From Chloroflexota bacterium (lineage in GTDB: Bacteria; Chloroflexota; Dormibacteria; CF-121), in assembly GCA_005889535.1 (NCBI GenBank), contig VBHC01000125.1, positions 1 through 33,030 of the forward strand: 33,030 nucleotides of DNA, written 5' to 3'. This document shows, piece after piece, positions 7,609 to 14,995 of this stretch. The notes under the pieces are model-generated. The model saw only the letters and a program-made list of their open reading frames with translations, searched no databases and was not told the DNA's origin. The position numbers were made by a program, and so were the translations under genes. Each line of letters starts with the position of its first letter. Position 1 is the first letter of the stretch.

Positions 7609-9071
7609 AGGTCGTCGAGAAGATTCAGACGTTGAAGATGTTCGTCGGCGGTCAGTGGGTCGGGTCCGAGAGCGGCGAAAGCTTCGAGGCGTCGAGCCCG
7701 GCGACCGGTGAGGTGATTGCCAGCTTGCCGAAGGGCACTCGTGCGGATGCGGAGCGCGCGCTGGAGGCTGCCTCCGCCGCCCGCAGCGCAACGGCGGCGC
7801 TGGGCGTGTTCGACCGGGCCGCGCTGCTGCATCGCGTCGCCGATGTGATGGAGACGCGGCGAGAGGACCTCGCGCGCTGGCTGACGCTCGACCAGGGCAA
7901 GCCCTACAAGGCCGAGGCCCTTGGCGAAGTCGGCGAAGCCATCGAGTACTTCCGCATCGCGGCGGAGGACATCAAGCGCCTCGAGACGAACGTCATCCCC
8001 TCCATGTCGAAGAACAAGCTCGTCTTCACGCTGCGGATTCCGCGCGGCGTCTATGCCCTCATCACGCCGTGGAATTGGCCGCTGACGATGGCTACGGAGC
8101 TGATCGCCCCGGCACTGGCCGGAGGGAACACCATCGTCTGGGCCCCCGCGACGTCCACCTCCGCCATTTCGGTCAAGCTGATGGAGTGCCTCGCGGAGGC
8201 GGACCTGCCGGCGGGCGCCATCAACCTCGTCACCGGCCCGGGCTCCGTGGTTGGCGATGAAATTGCCGGCCATCCCCTGACGGCCGGCGTCGGTTTCGTC
8301 GGCTCGACCGAGACCGGACGCTCGGTGGCGCGGCGCGCGGCCGGCAAGCACGTCATGCTGGAGCTCGGCGGCAACGGCCCGATCGTGATCTTCGATGACG
8401 CCGACATCGACCGCGCGGTGGAGGGCATCATTGTCGGTTGCTTCCTCTGCGCCGGACAGAGCTGTACTGCCGGCGAGCGGATCCTGGTGCAGCGCAATCT
8501 TCAGGATCGGCTCATCGCCCGGCTGACCGACGCGATGAAGACCATCAGACTGGGCGACCCGTTCGATGAGGCCACGACGATGGGGCCCTTGAACAATGAG
8601 GGCGTCGCGACCAAGATGGACGAGCACGTCGCTGACGCGCTGGCGGGGGGCGCCGGGGTCGTAACCGGCGGTCATCGCGCCAACAGCTTCCCGACGCGCT
8701 TGTACTACGAGGCCACGGTTCTGCGCGGCGTGAACCCCCGAATGCGTGTCAGCAAGGAAGAAACCTTCGGCCCGATCGCGCCGCTGATCCCCTTTGACGA
8801 CGAGGCGGACGCGCTGGCGATCGCCAACGATTCCCCCTACGGCCTCCTCGGCTCGGTCTACACCAGGGACATCGACCGCGCGCTGCGTTTCGCCCAGCGG
8901 CTGGAGACGGGCTGGGTCAACGTGAACGAGTCATCCAACTACTGGGAGGCTCACATCCCGTTCGGCGGCCGGGCGGGCAAGGAGAGCGGTATCGGCCGGG
9001 TCGGTGGCCACCGCGCGATCGAGCAGATGACGGACCTGAAGACCATCATTGTCGACGTGCGGGATGCCTGA
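7605..9071 (+). CDS. Aldehyde dehydrogenase (NAD(P)-dependent ALDH family)
   Basis: A 488-residue ALDH. The catalytic cysteine is C287 in GQSCTAGER, the general base E253 in LELGGNGP, and the oxyanion asparagine N157 in TPWNWP. The glycine motif GFVGSTETG is at 230-238. The TTG start at 7605 overlaps the previous stop (TTGA) and has AAGGAGGGA about 5 nt upstream; a later ATG at 7638 lacks such a site. An oddity is WAPATSTS at 179-186, where most ALDHs have a KP(A/S)E motif whose Lys and Glu bind the NAD(P) ribose, so cofactor binding may differ. In context it could oxidise betaine aldehyde, formaldehyde adducts or another aldehyde made by the operon; the sequence does not decide. Confidence 0.9.
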   Translation: MKVVEKIQTLKMFVGGQWVGSESGESFEASSPATGEVIASLPKGTRADAERALEAASAARSATAALGVFDRAALLHRVADVMETRREDLARWLTLDQGKPYKAEALGEVGEAIEYFRIAAEDIKRLETNVIPSMSKNKLVFTLRIPRGVYALITPWNWPLTMATELIAPALAGGNTIVWAPATSTSAISVKLMECLAEADLPAGAINLVTGPGSVVGDEIAGHPLTAGVGFVGSTETGRSVARRAAGKHVMLELGGNGPIVIFDDADIDRAVEGIIVGCFLCAGQSCTAGERILVQRNLQDRLIARLTDAMKTIRLGDPFDEATTMGPLNNEGVATKMDEHVADALAGGAGVVTGGHRANSFPTRLYYEATVLRGVNPRMRVSKEETFGPIAPLIPFDDEADALAIANDSPYGLLGSVYTRDIDRALRFAQRLETGWVNVNESSNYWEAHIPFGGRAGKESGIGRVGGHRAIEQMTDLKTIIVDVRDA

Positions 9072-9843
9072 GCCGGCGCCTGACGTCAACGCCCCCGCCA
9101 GCGACGTTATCGCCGAGGCGGAGCGGATCGCAGTGGCAGCGAAACAGGCCAGGGTTGCGGTGAAGCTGGTCGGTGGCGCTGCCGTCAACCTGCATTCGCC
9201 CAGCGCCCGGCAGCCGCCACTCAAGCGAAGGTATGGAGACCTCGACTTCGTCGCGGCTTCCAAACAGCGGTCAGCGGTGCAGCGGTTGTTCGAGTCGCTC
9301 GGTTACCAGGGCGACCGACGATTCAACACCCTCAATGGGCACCAGCGACTGCTTTATCTCGACGGCGTCAACGGTCGACAGATCGACGTCTTCCTCGACA
9401 GGATGAAGATGTGCCACGTCATCGAACTGGGAAACCGTCTAGGCCACGACGGTCCGACGCTCACCCCGGCGGATCTTTTGCTCAGCAAGCTGCAGGTCTA
9501 CGAGGTCAACATGAAGGACCTCGTCGACACCATCGCGCTTCTCCTCGATCACCCCATCGCCGACCATGATGACGACGCGATGAACGCCGACTACCTGGCC
9601 CACCTCACTTCTGAGGACTGGGGCCTGTACCGAACGCTGCAGCTCAACGTCGGGCGCGTGCGCGAGGCCGCCACCCAGTTCGAGGTGGATGCCGGCCGCG
9701 TCAATCAGCGCCTGGATCAGCTCTGGGAGCGGATTGAGACGCAGCCGAAGTCCCTCAGATGGAAGGTGCGGGCGAGGATCGGCGACCGGGTCAGCTGGTA
9801 CGAGCTACCCGAAGAGGTCCGTCAGCCCTACCAGCGGGACTAG
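9064..9843 (+). CDS. AbiEii-like nucleotidyltransferase-fold protein
   Basis: A 259-residue protein with the polymerase-beta-type nucleotidyltransferase pattern: VGGAAV at 36-41, then YGDLDFV with D59 and D61, a third acidic residue D108 in RQIDVFL, and the K142 region ADLLLSKLQV followed by KDLVDTIALLL, which resembles AbiEii/MNT-type enzymes. The C-terminal half is predicted helical. ATG 9064 overlaps the aldehyde dehydrogenase stop by 8 nt; a TTG at 9049 is a less likely start. No AbiEi-like antitoxin is next to it, so a toxin-antitoxin role is not supported. It may modify a protein or small molecule linked to the operon. The fold call is fairly secure; the function is unknown. Confidence 0.7.
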   Translation: MPEPAPDVNAPASDVIAEAERIAVAAKQARVAVKLVGGAAVNLHSPSARQPPLKRRYGDLDFVAASKQRSAVQRLFESLGYQGDRRFNTLNGHQRLLYLDGVNGRQIDVFLDRMKMCHVIELGNRLGHDGPTLTPADLLLSKLQVYEVNMKDLVDTIALLLDHPIADHDDDAMNADYLAHLTSEDWGLYRTLQLNVGRVREAATQFEVDAGRVNQRLDQLWERIETQPKSLRWKVRARIGDRVSWYELPEEVRQPYQRD

Positions 9844-9858
9844 AACGCAAACCCATTA

Positions 9859-9887
9859 TTGACAGGCATCGGCGACACCTCTAGTGT
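9859..9887 (+). promoter_or_regulatory. Sigma-70-type promoter for the response regulator gene
   Basis: A perfect TTGACA at 9859-9864, a 17-nt spacer, and TAGTGT at 9882-9887. It lies in the 87-nt gap after the amine operon, about 43 nt before the ATG at 9931. This is the best vegetative-type promoter in the window. Confidence 0.65.
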
Positions 9888-9930
9888 GAGCGGCGGTAGG
9901 CGGCAGCGGTTCATCGCAAGGGAAACCCAG

Positions 9931-10338
9931 ATGGCCACAATGAAGCACCCCGTCGAAGACACGATCCGAGTTTTGTTCATCGAGGACGATCCGGCGGTCG
10001 CCGAGATGTACAAGCTCAAACTTGAGCTCGATGGCTATCAGGTGAAGGTGGTGTCGAACGACGACCAGGTGATGCAGGAGGCGGCGGCCCTACGTCCGGA
10101 CATGATCTTCCTCGACCTGCGCATGGGTGAGGAGTTGGGCATTGCCACGCTGCAGCGCCTTCGCGCGACGGACGGTACTCGGCATCTGCCGGTGATCATC
10201 CTGTCGAGCCGCGCGGCGCAGGAGATGGCGGGTCGCGGCTTCAAGGCCGACGTGATGGACTACGTGGTACGCGCCGACCCCGGCCCGAGCGGCCTGACCT
10301 GGAACATCGACGACTGGGCCCGGGTCGCGGCGAGCTAA
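9931..10338 (+). CDS. Single-domain response regulator (CheY-like) with Lys-to-Arg substitution
   Basis: A 135-residue stand-alone receiver domain. The acidic pocket is E18-D19-D20 (LFIEDDP), the phospho-acceptor is D62 (IFLDLRM), and the switch Ser/Thr is S92 or S93 (VIILSSR). The usual invariant Lys of the KP motif is replaced by R114 in DYVVRADPGPSGL. That Lys normally contacts the phosphoryl group, so signalling may be altered. There is no output domain; it probably acts by protein-protein contact or phosphorelay. ATG 9931 has AAGGGA about 8 nt upstream and a good promoter ahead of it. No kinase gene is adjacent; the next gene is convergent. Upstream in-frame codons exist but lie on the promoter itself. 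Confidence 0.88.
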   Translation: MATMKHPVEDTIRVLFIEDDPAVAEMYKLKLELDGYQVKVVSNDDQVMQEAAALRPDMIFLDLRMGEELGIATLQRLRATDGTRHLPVIILSSRAAQEMAGRGFKADVMDYVVRADPGPSGLTWNIDDWARVAAS

Positions 10339-10349
10339 GTAGGCTCGCC
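10329..10349. terminator. Possible hairpin terminator between convergent genes
   Basis: GGCGAGC (10329-10335) and GCTCGCC (10343-10349) form a perfect 7-bp stem with a 7-nt loop that includes the response regulator stop codon. It lies between two convergent genes. There is no U-tract on either strand, so it is only a candidate. Confidence 0.3.
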
Positions 10350-10360
10350 CCGCCCGCCGA

Positions 10361-12541
10361 TCAGGCGACCCGCTGTCGCTTGTCGAGATACATCGAGCGG
10401 TCGGCCGCCGCCAGCAAGCCGTCCGGGCTGGTGCCGTCCGCGGGAAAAGACGCGGTCCCGATCGACACCGAGATGGCGCCGGCTGGGTCGTCGGCATCTC
10501 GCAACGTCCCACCGACCCGGCGCGCCAGCGAGACGGCGCCCACCTGATCCATTCCGGGCATCAGCAGGACGAACTCGTCGCCGCCCCAGCGGGTAACCAC
10601 ATCCGCCTGGCGGAGGTGTCCGGTCAGAACCGCCGCCACCCGCTTCAGTACCGCGTCTCCTGCCGCGTGACCGCGGGCGTCGTTCACCTGCTTGAGCCCA
10701 TCGACATCGAGCATGATCACCGAGAACGGCTCGGGGGACGCGGCACCCAACCGTTCTTCGAGCGCCTGTTCGAAGGCGCGTCGGTTCGAGAGCCCGGTTA
10801 GCGGGTCGGTCCGCGCCGTGGCGGCCAGCCGCTCGATCAAGCGCGCGTTGGAGATCGAGACAGCGGCCTGGTTGGCGAGGATCGTCAGCAACCGCAGGTG
10901 ATCACCGCTGTACTGATGGAGGCCGACCTTGACGTTGACGATGACGCCGATCAGGTTGTCCTCGAAGATGACCGGGACGGCGAGCATCGACTCGTCGGCT
11001 TCGGTGGTGCTCGGGATGTGGACCGCCTTCGGATGGTGCTCCGTGTCGCCAACCAGCGCCCCCTGCTTGGTTTCGGCGACCCAGCCGGTGATCCCCTCGC
11101 CGACCTGGATGGCGAGGGTCTCGGCGGTCACCCCGTCGTACTCGGAACGCCGGGTGTCGCTGAAATAGACCGGGCTCAGGGTCTGGCCGTCGTCCTCGAG
11201 CAGGTAGATGCGGCACTGGTCGTAGGGCAGCAGCGTCGTGATGGCCTGGCCGATGGTTTCCGAGATCTCGGGTACGCTGCCGATATTGGCGAGACGCGCG
11301 CCGAGTTGCTGGATGGCGTCGAGGTGTTGCGTCCAGGAGTGCGCCTCAGGCAGGCGCTTGTCGGGACGGACTGCGATCTCGGCGGTGCCGGCGACGCTCA
11401 CCTCGCCCGAGGCAATCACTGCGAGTAGCGCCTCCGCCACCCGCGGGTCGAACTGCTGGCCGGCCTGGGCGGCAATCTCCTTGAGAATCCATTCACGCGG
11501 CCTGGCGCGCCGGTACGGCCGGTCGCTCGACATCGCCTGGAAGGCATCGCAGGCATGGATGACGCGAGCCTCGATCGGGATCTGCTCAGCCTTGAGCCCA
11601 TCCGGATAGCCATTACCGTCCCATCGCTCGTGCTCCGCGCGGACGATCGGGCGGATACGGCTGAGGAAGGGGACCGAGGCGACGATGCGCTCGCCGATCA
11701 CCGGGTGCTCCCGCATGATGGCGGTCTCCTCCACATCAAGCGGACCCGGCTTGTTGAGGACATAGCCAGGGACACCGATCTTCCCGATGTCGTGCAACAG
11801 CGCTCCGTACTCGAGGAAGCGGAGCGTTTCCTCCTTCAGTCCGAGGCGATGGCCTACCGCTCGAGCCAGCGCAGCCGTTTCGCGCGAGTGCGCCTCGGTC
11901 TGGCGGTCCTTCGCGTCCAGCGCCGCCGCAAGCGCCTCGATGGTCGAGAGGTAGCTGGCCTCGAGCTCCATGCGGCGCCGCTCCGCGAGCTGATTCTCTT
12001 CGCGGAGCGCTTTGCGCATGAGGGCCGGGATGTAAGCGCAAATCACCATGGACGCCGCCAACAACACCAGCGAGCGTGCATACAAGCCATCCCAACCCTG
12101 CAGCGCGAGCGGAAGCCCGGCGGCGAACGCGGAGGCGACCAGGGCCCCGGCGGCGATACGGAACTCGAGAATCGACGCGGTGAACACGACGATGACGAGG
12201 AACAGGACGGAGAGGTGTGAATGCGTTCCCCCCGTCGCAAAGAGACCGACCGTCAGCATTCCGATGCCGCCGAACACAACGGGAATGAAACGCCTCGCTG
12301 GGATTTGTCCCCAGGGCAGCAACCAGCAGACAACCCCTGTGCCACAGGCAAGCCCGGTGACGATCCACTCGGTCGTGTAGTTGACGTGCACGTCGGCCCC
12401 GACGAAGTTGGTGGCCATCACGATGCTGGCCAGTCCCCAGAAGGAGATCGCGGCGACCCTGAGCGTCGCACGATGCAACTGCAGCGGGACATCCGCGGGT
12501 CGCATGCTGGCGAATACAACGCGAGCTCGAGGGCCTTCCAT
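10361..12541 (-). CDS. Membrane HD-GYP / GAF / GGDEF protein (dual c-di-GMP enzyme)
   Basis: A 726-residue sensor. About six hydrophobic segments span residues 27-175, then a short coiled region (about 177-200). The HD-GYP phosphodiesterase domain has intact H250-D251 (LLHDIGKIGVP), HERWDGNGYPDG around 304-315, and CDAFQAM with the later metal Asp. A GAF domain lies at about 405-570 (PYDQCRIYLLEDD, GEGITGWV). The GGDEF domain has RWGGDEF (653-657) and an RxxD inhibitory site (R644-D647) five residues before it. Both opposing c-di-GMP activities therefore look intact, with control by membrane and GAF inputs. The start could be ATG 12541 or ATG 12505, which is preceded by TGTATT at 7 nt. It is divergent from rsmE and convergent with the receiver gene. 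Confidence 0.9.
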   Translation of the reverse strand: MEGPRARVVFASMRPADVPLQLHRATLRVAAISFWGLASIVMATNFVGADVHVNYTTEWIVTGLACGTGVVCWLLPWGQIPARRFIPVVFGGIGMLTVGLFATGGTHSHLSVLFLVIVVFTASILEFRIAAGALVASAFAAGLPLALQGWDGLYARSLVLLAASMVICAYIPALMRKALREENQLAERRRMELEASYLSTIEALAAALDAKDRQTEAHSRETAALARAVGHRLGLKEETLRFLEYGALLHDIGKIGVPGYVLNKPGPLDVEETAIMREHPVIGERIVASVPFLSRIRPIVRAEHERWDGNGYPDGLKAEQIPIEARVIHACDAFQAMSSDRPYRRARPREWILKEIAAQAGQQFDPRVAEALLAVIASGEVSVAGTAEIAVRPDKRLPEAHSWTQHLDAIQQLGARLANIGSVPEISETIGQAITTLLPYDQCRIYLLEDDGQTLSPVYFSDTRRSEYDGVTAETLAIQVGEGITGWVAETKQGALVGDTEHHPKAVHIPSTTEADESMLAVPVIFEDNLIGVIVNVKVGLHQYSGDHLRLLTILANQAAVSISNARLIERLAATARTDPLTGLSNRRAFEQALEERLGAASPEPFSVIMLDVDGLKQVNDARGHAAGDAVLKRVAAVLTGHLRQADVVTRWGGDEFVLLMPGMDQVGAVSLARRVGGTLRDADDPAGAISVSIGTASFPADGTSPDGLLAAADRSMYLDKRQRVA

Positions 12542-12564
12542 CGTGGGGTCCGGGCCCGGCTACC

Positions 12565-13275
12565 ATGGGGCGCGGGATGTTCTGGACCTTCGTGGATGAG
12601 TCCGAGATGGCCAACGGGCAGGTCAGCATCCGAGGGCCACAGGGTCATCACCTTGCCCGGGTTCTGCGCGTCCATCGCGGCGAGCGCGGGGTCGCGGTTG
12701 CCGGTGGCCGCGAATACGACCTCGAGGTGGTTCAGGTCGAAGGCGGGAGGGTGGTGGGCCGGATCGTCGGCGACCGGCCCGTCCAGGGCGAGCCGCGCAC
12801 GGCGGTCGCGCTGCTGCAGGCGGTTTTGCCAAACCCCGACTTCGATGCCGTCATCGAAGGTGGGACGGCGGTGGGCATCCGTCGTTTTGTCGCGGTGCAG
12901 GCCGCGCGGTCGGTGGGCCGGCCGCCGGCCGCCCGGCTCACGCGCTGGCAGGTGATCGCCGGATCCGCCGCCGAGCAGAGCCATCGTGGAGAGGTGCCAG
13001 ACGTCACCGGGCCCATGTCCCTGAGGGACGGCCTCGAACAGGTGGCCGGCGCGCGGCTGCTGGCGCTTGAGCCATCGGCGACCCTGCCGCTGCTCGATGC
13101 GCTCGATGGATCGCCTGCCTACGCGCTGGCGGTCGGGCCGGAAGGCGGGTGGACCGACGGCGAACTGGCGGAACTGCGCGAACGCGGTGGTCTCGCTGTC
13201 AACCTCGGCCCCCGGATCCTGCGGGCGCGACTGGCACCAATCGTGGCCGCTGCTATCCTCGTCCAGCAACGATGA
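12565..13275 (+). CDS. rsmE: 16S rRNA (uracil-1498-N3)-methyltransferase RsmE
   Basis: A 236-residue SPOUT-class methyltransferase that methylates U1498 of 16S rRNA with SAM. The diagnostic knot motifs are VGPEGGWTDGE (190-200) and LGPRILRARLAPIVAA near the C-terminus, where most homologues read LGPRILRTETA. The N-terminal PUA-like part includes GHHLARVLRVHRGE. ATG 12565 is taken; ATG 12577 (MFWTFVDE) is also possible, and TACCAT at 12561-12566 could be a -10 box for a nearly leaderless transcript from it. The stop codon overlaps the mtaB start (ATGA), so the two RNA-modification genes are coupled. It is divergent from the HD-GYP gene with a gap of only 23 nt. Confidence 0.88.
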   Translation: MGRGMFWTFVDESEMANGQVSIRGPQGHHLARVLRVHRGERGVAVAGGREYDLEVVQVEGGRVVGRIVGDRPVQGEPRTAVALLQAVLPNPDFDAVIEGGTAVGIRRFVAVQAARSVGRPPAARLTRWQVIAGSAAEQSHRGEVPDVTGPMSLRDGLEQVAGARLLALEPSATLPLLDALDGSPAYALAVGPEGGWTDGELAELRERGGLAVNLGPRILRARLAPIVAAAILVQQR

Positions 13276-14501
13276 ATGTCTCGATCCAAACGCTCGGTTG
13301 CAAGGTCAATTTTGCTGAGATGGTGGATCTCGGTGACCGGCTGGCACGGGCGGGTTTCTCGGTATCGGACTCGGCGGACAACCCTGACATCTGCGTGATC
13401 AACAGCTGCACGGTCACCGCCCAGGCGGATCGCAAGCTCCGCACGATGGTGCACGGACTGCGCCGCCGGCATCCGCAGGCTCACCTCATCCTGACCGGCT
13501 GTCATGTCGACAATCCCCATCCACGCGTCTCGGCCATCCCGAGCGCGGATGTCGCCTTCCCGAATGCGCGAAAGGGTGAAATCTTCGACTACGTGTCGGC
13601 GAACTTCGCCACGGGCGCGGCGCCTGGCTCGACGACCTTCGCGCGTTCCCGCTTCTTCCTCAAGGTGCAGGACGGCTGCAATCACCGCTGCACCTACTGC
13701 ATTGTCTGGCGAACCCGCGGCATATCCCGCAGTGACGAGGAAACGGGCCTCATCGAGCGGGCGCGCCAGGCGGTCTCCGAGGGATATGGCGAAATCGTGC
13801 TCACCGGGGTTGACCTGGGCGCCTTCGGACGCGAGCGGGGGCAGACCCTGGCCCCGTTCGCGCGGCGACTGCTCGAGGCGATTGCGCCCGCCCGGCTACG
13901 ACTCAGCTCGATCAATGCGAATGACTTCACGCCGGAACTGGTCGAGCTGGCCGGCGCCCCGCGATTTTGCCGTCATCTTCATATCCCCCTGCAATCCGGC
14001 AGCGACAAGGTGTTGAAGCGGATGGGCCGCCTCTACCGGCGGCGCGATTATCTGGACCTTGTGGCCGCGTTGCGCCGGCAGTCTCCCGATATCGCCGTGA
14101 CCGCCGACGCCATCGTCGGCTTCCCTGACGAAACGGATGCCGATTTTGCCGATACCCAGAGCGTCGTTGCGGAGGCCGGCCTGAGCGGGATGCACGTCTT
14201 TCGCTATTCACCCAGAGCCGGAACGGCCGCGCCCCGGCTCGGCCTGCCGGTGGACGACCCGGTCAGCAAAGAACGCAGCCAGCGGCTGCAGACTCAGGCC
14301 GAGGCCCAGCGCCGAGCCTACGAGGCACGTTTCGTCGAACGGGATCTGGAGGTGATCTGGGACCGCCGCTTCCCCAACCGGATGCGCGGCCTCAGCGACA
14401 ACTACATCACTGTTTACGCACCCGCCCGCGGTCAAGCCCTGGGTGCGCTCGCAACCATCCGACCACTGGCCAGCTGCGGCGACGGTCTTACCTGCGGGTA
14501 A
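13272..14501 (+). CDS. mtaB: tRNA t6A37 methylthiotransferase MtaB (radical SAM)
   Basis: A 409-residue MiaB-family methylthiotransferase. The N-terminal domain has the three cluster cysteines C10 (TLGCKVN), C46 (INSCTVT) and C77 (LTGCHVD). The radical-SAM cluster is C136, C140 and C143 in CNHRCTYC, followed by the barrel motifs GEIVLTGVDLG and HIPLQSGSDKVLKRMGR, and a C-terminal TRAM-like part. LGCKVN and LTGVDLG point to the MtaB/YqeV branch, which adds a methylthio group to t6A37 of tRNA, rather than MiaB or RimO. The ATG overlaps the rsmE stop by 4 nt; an in-frame frame extends upstream but only within rsmE. The HIT gene follows immediately. Confidence 0.87.
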   Translation: MNVSIQTLGCKVNFAEMVDLGDRLARAGFSVSDSADNPDICVINSCTVTAQADRKLRTMVHGLRRRHPQAHLILTGCHVDNPHPRVSAIPSADVAFPNARKGEIFDYVSANFATGAAPGSTTFARSRFFLKVQDGCNHRCTYCIVWRTRGISRSDEETGLIERARQAVSEGYGEIVLTGVDLGAFGRERGQTLAPFARRLLEAIAPARLRLSSINANDFTPELVELAGAPRFCRHLHIPLQSGSDKVLKRMGRLYRRRDYLDLVAALRRQSPDIAVTADAIVGFPDETDADFADTQSVVAEAGLSGMHVFRYSPRAGTAAPRLGLPVDDPVSKERSQRLQTQAEAQRRAYEARFVERDLEVIWDRRFPNRMRGLSDNYITVYAPARGQALGALATIRPLASCGDGLTCG

Positions 14502-14504
14502 GCT
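14499..14504 (+). promoter_or_regulatory. Possible -10 box for a leaderless HIT-gene transcript
   Basis: TAAGCT at 14499-14504 overlaps the mtaB stop codon and ends 6 nt before the GTG at 14511, the spacing expected if transcription starts at the start codon. No -35 box is evident. Confidence 0.4.
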
Positions 14505-14510
14505 GTGCCG

Positions 14511-14858
14511 GTGGCTGAGGACTGCCTGTTCTGCAAGATCTTCGCCCGGGAGATCCCGGCGAAAGAGGTCTTTCGCGACGAGGAAATCGTCGCCTTCGAA
14601 GACATCCGGCCCGTGGCGCCAACCCACGTCCTCGTCATTCCCAAAGAGCACATCCCTTCCGTCCACGATCTCAAGGCCGGCCACGGTCCGATGCTGGTCC
14701 GGATGATCGAGGTGGCAAACCGCATCGCCGACGAGCGGAAGGTGGATCGCGACGGCTACCGGATCGTCGTCAACAAGGGACCGCAGGCCGGTCAGAGCGT
14801 CTATCACCTGCACCTGCATCTCCTCGGTGGCCGCACCATGGCGTGGCCACCTGGCTGA
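14511..14858 (+). CDS. HIT-family nucleotide hydrolase/transferase (HINT-like)
   Basis: A small protein of 115 residues with the histidine-triad signature HLHLHLLGGR near the C-terminus and the common N-terminal pattern EDCLFCKIFAREIPA, whose CxxC pair often binds zinc. HINT proteins hydrolyse adenosine phosphoramidates and acyl-AMPs. GTG 14511 gives the family-typical start (MAEDCLFCK); GTG 14505 would add two residues. It lies 9 nt after mtaB and probably shares its transcript, with a possible extra promoter at its own start. The general family is certain; the biological substrate is not. Confidence 0.9.
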   Translation: MAEDCLFCKIFAREIPAKEVFRDEEIVAFEDIRPVAPTHVLVIPKEHIPSVHDLKAGHGPMLVRMIEVANRIADERKVDRDGYRIVVNKGPQAGQSVYHLHLHLLGGRTMAWPPG

Positions 14859-14995
14859 GCCACGTCGCCGAATGCACGGCATAACCGGCTGCAACGACGT
14901 CGTAAACCCTCCGTGGCAAGCCTGTCACAGCGGCATGGTTGAACGGCCACGCGTGAAACAGGCGTCGTAATCGGAGGGCGATAGGGTGGGCGCAG
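14859..14995. other. Intergenic region with paired inverted segments
   Basis: A 137-nt non-coding gap between the HIT gene and the stalk protein. CCCTCCG (near 14908) pairs with CGGAGGG (near 14972), and CCTGT with ACAGG lie inside that pair, so an imperfect hairpin is possible. GTCGTAA occurs twice. There is no U-tract and no riboswitch class was recognised. Confidence 0.3.
14982..14987 (+). promoter_or_regulatory. Possible -10 box for the stalk-protein gene
   Basis: TAGGGT at 14982-14987 ends 8 nt before the ATG at 14996. The spacing fits a leaderless transcript. No -35 box is evident. Confidence 0.4.

Noticed and set aside
7542-8675. Long minus-strand open frame opposite the aldehyde dehydrogenase gene
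   Set aside because: It is a GC-rich shadow frame with low-complexity Arg/Gly/Ala composition and no motif; the plus-strand ALDH is unmistakable.
9064-9843. AbiE-type toxin-antitoxin system
   Set aside because: Only the nucleotidyltransferase part exists; the neighbouring genes are an aldehyde dehydrogenase and a receiver, not an AbiEi antitoxin.
13149-13271. Longer N-terminus of MtaB
   Set aside because: The extension overlaps rsmE, is Arg-rich, and the family begins immediately before the LGCKVN motif.
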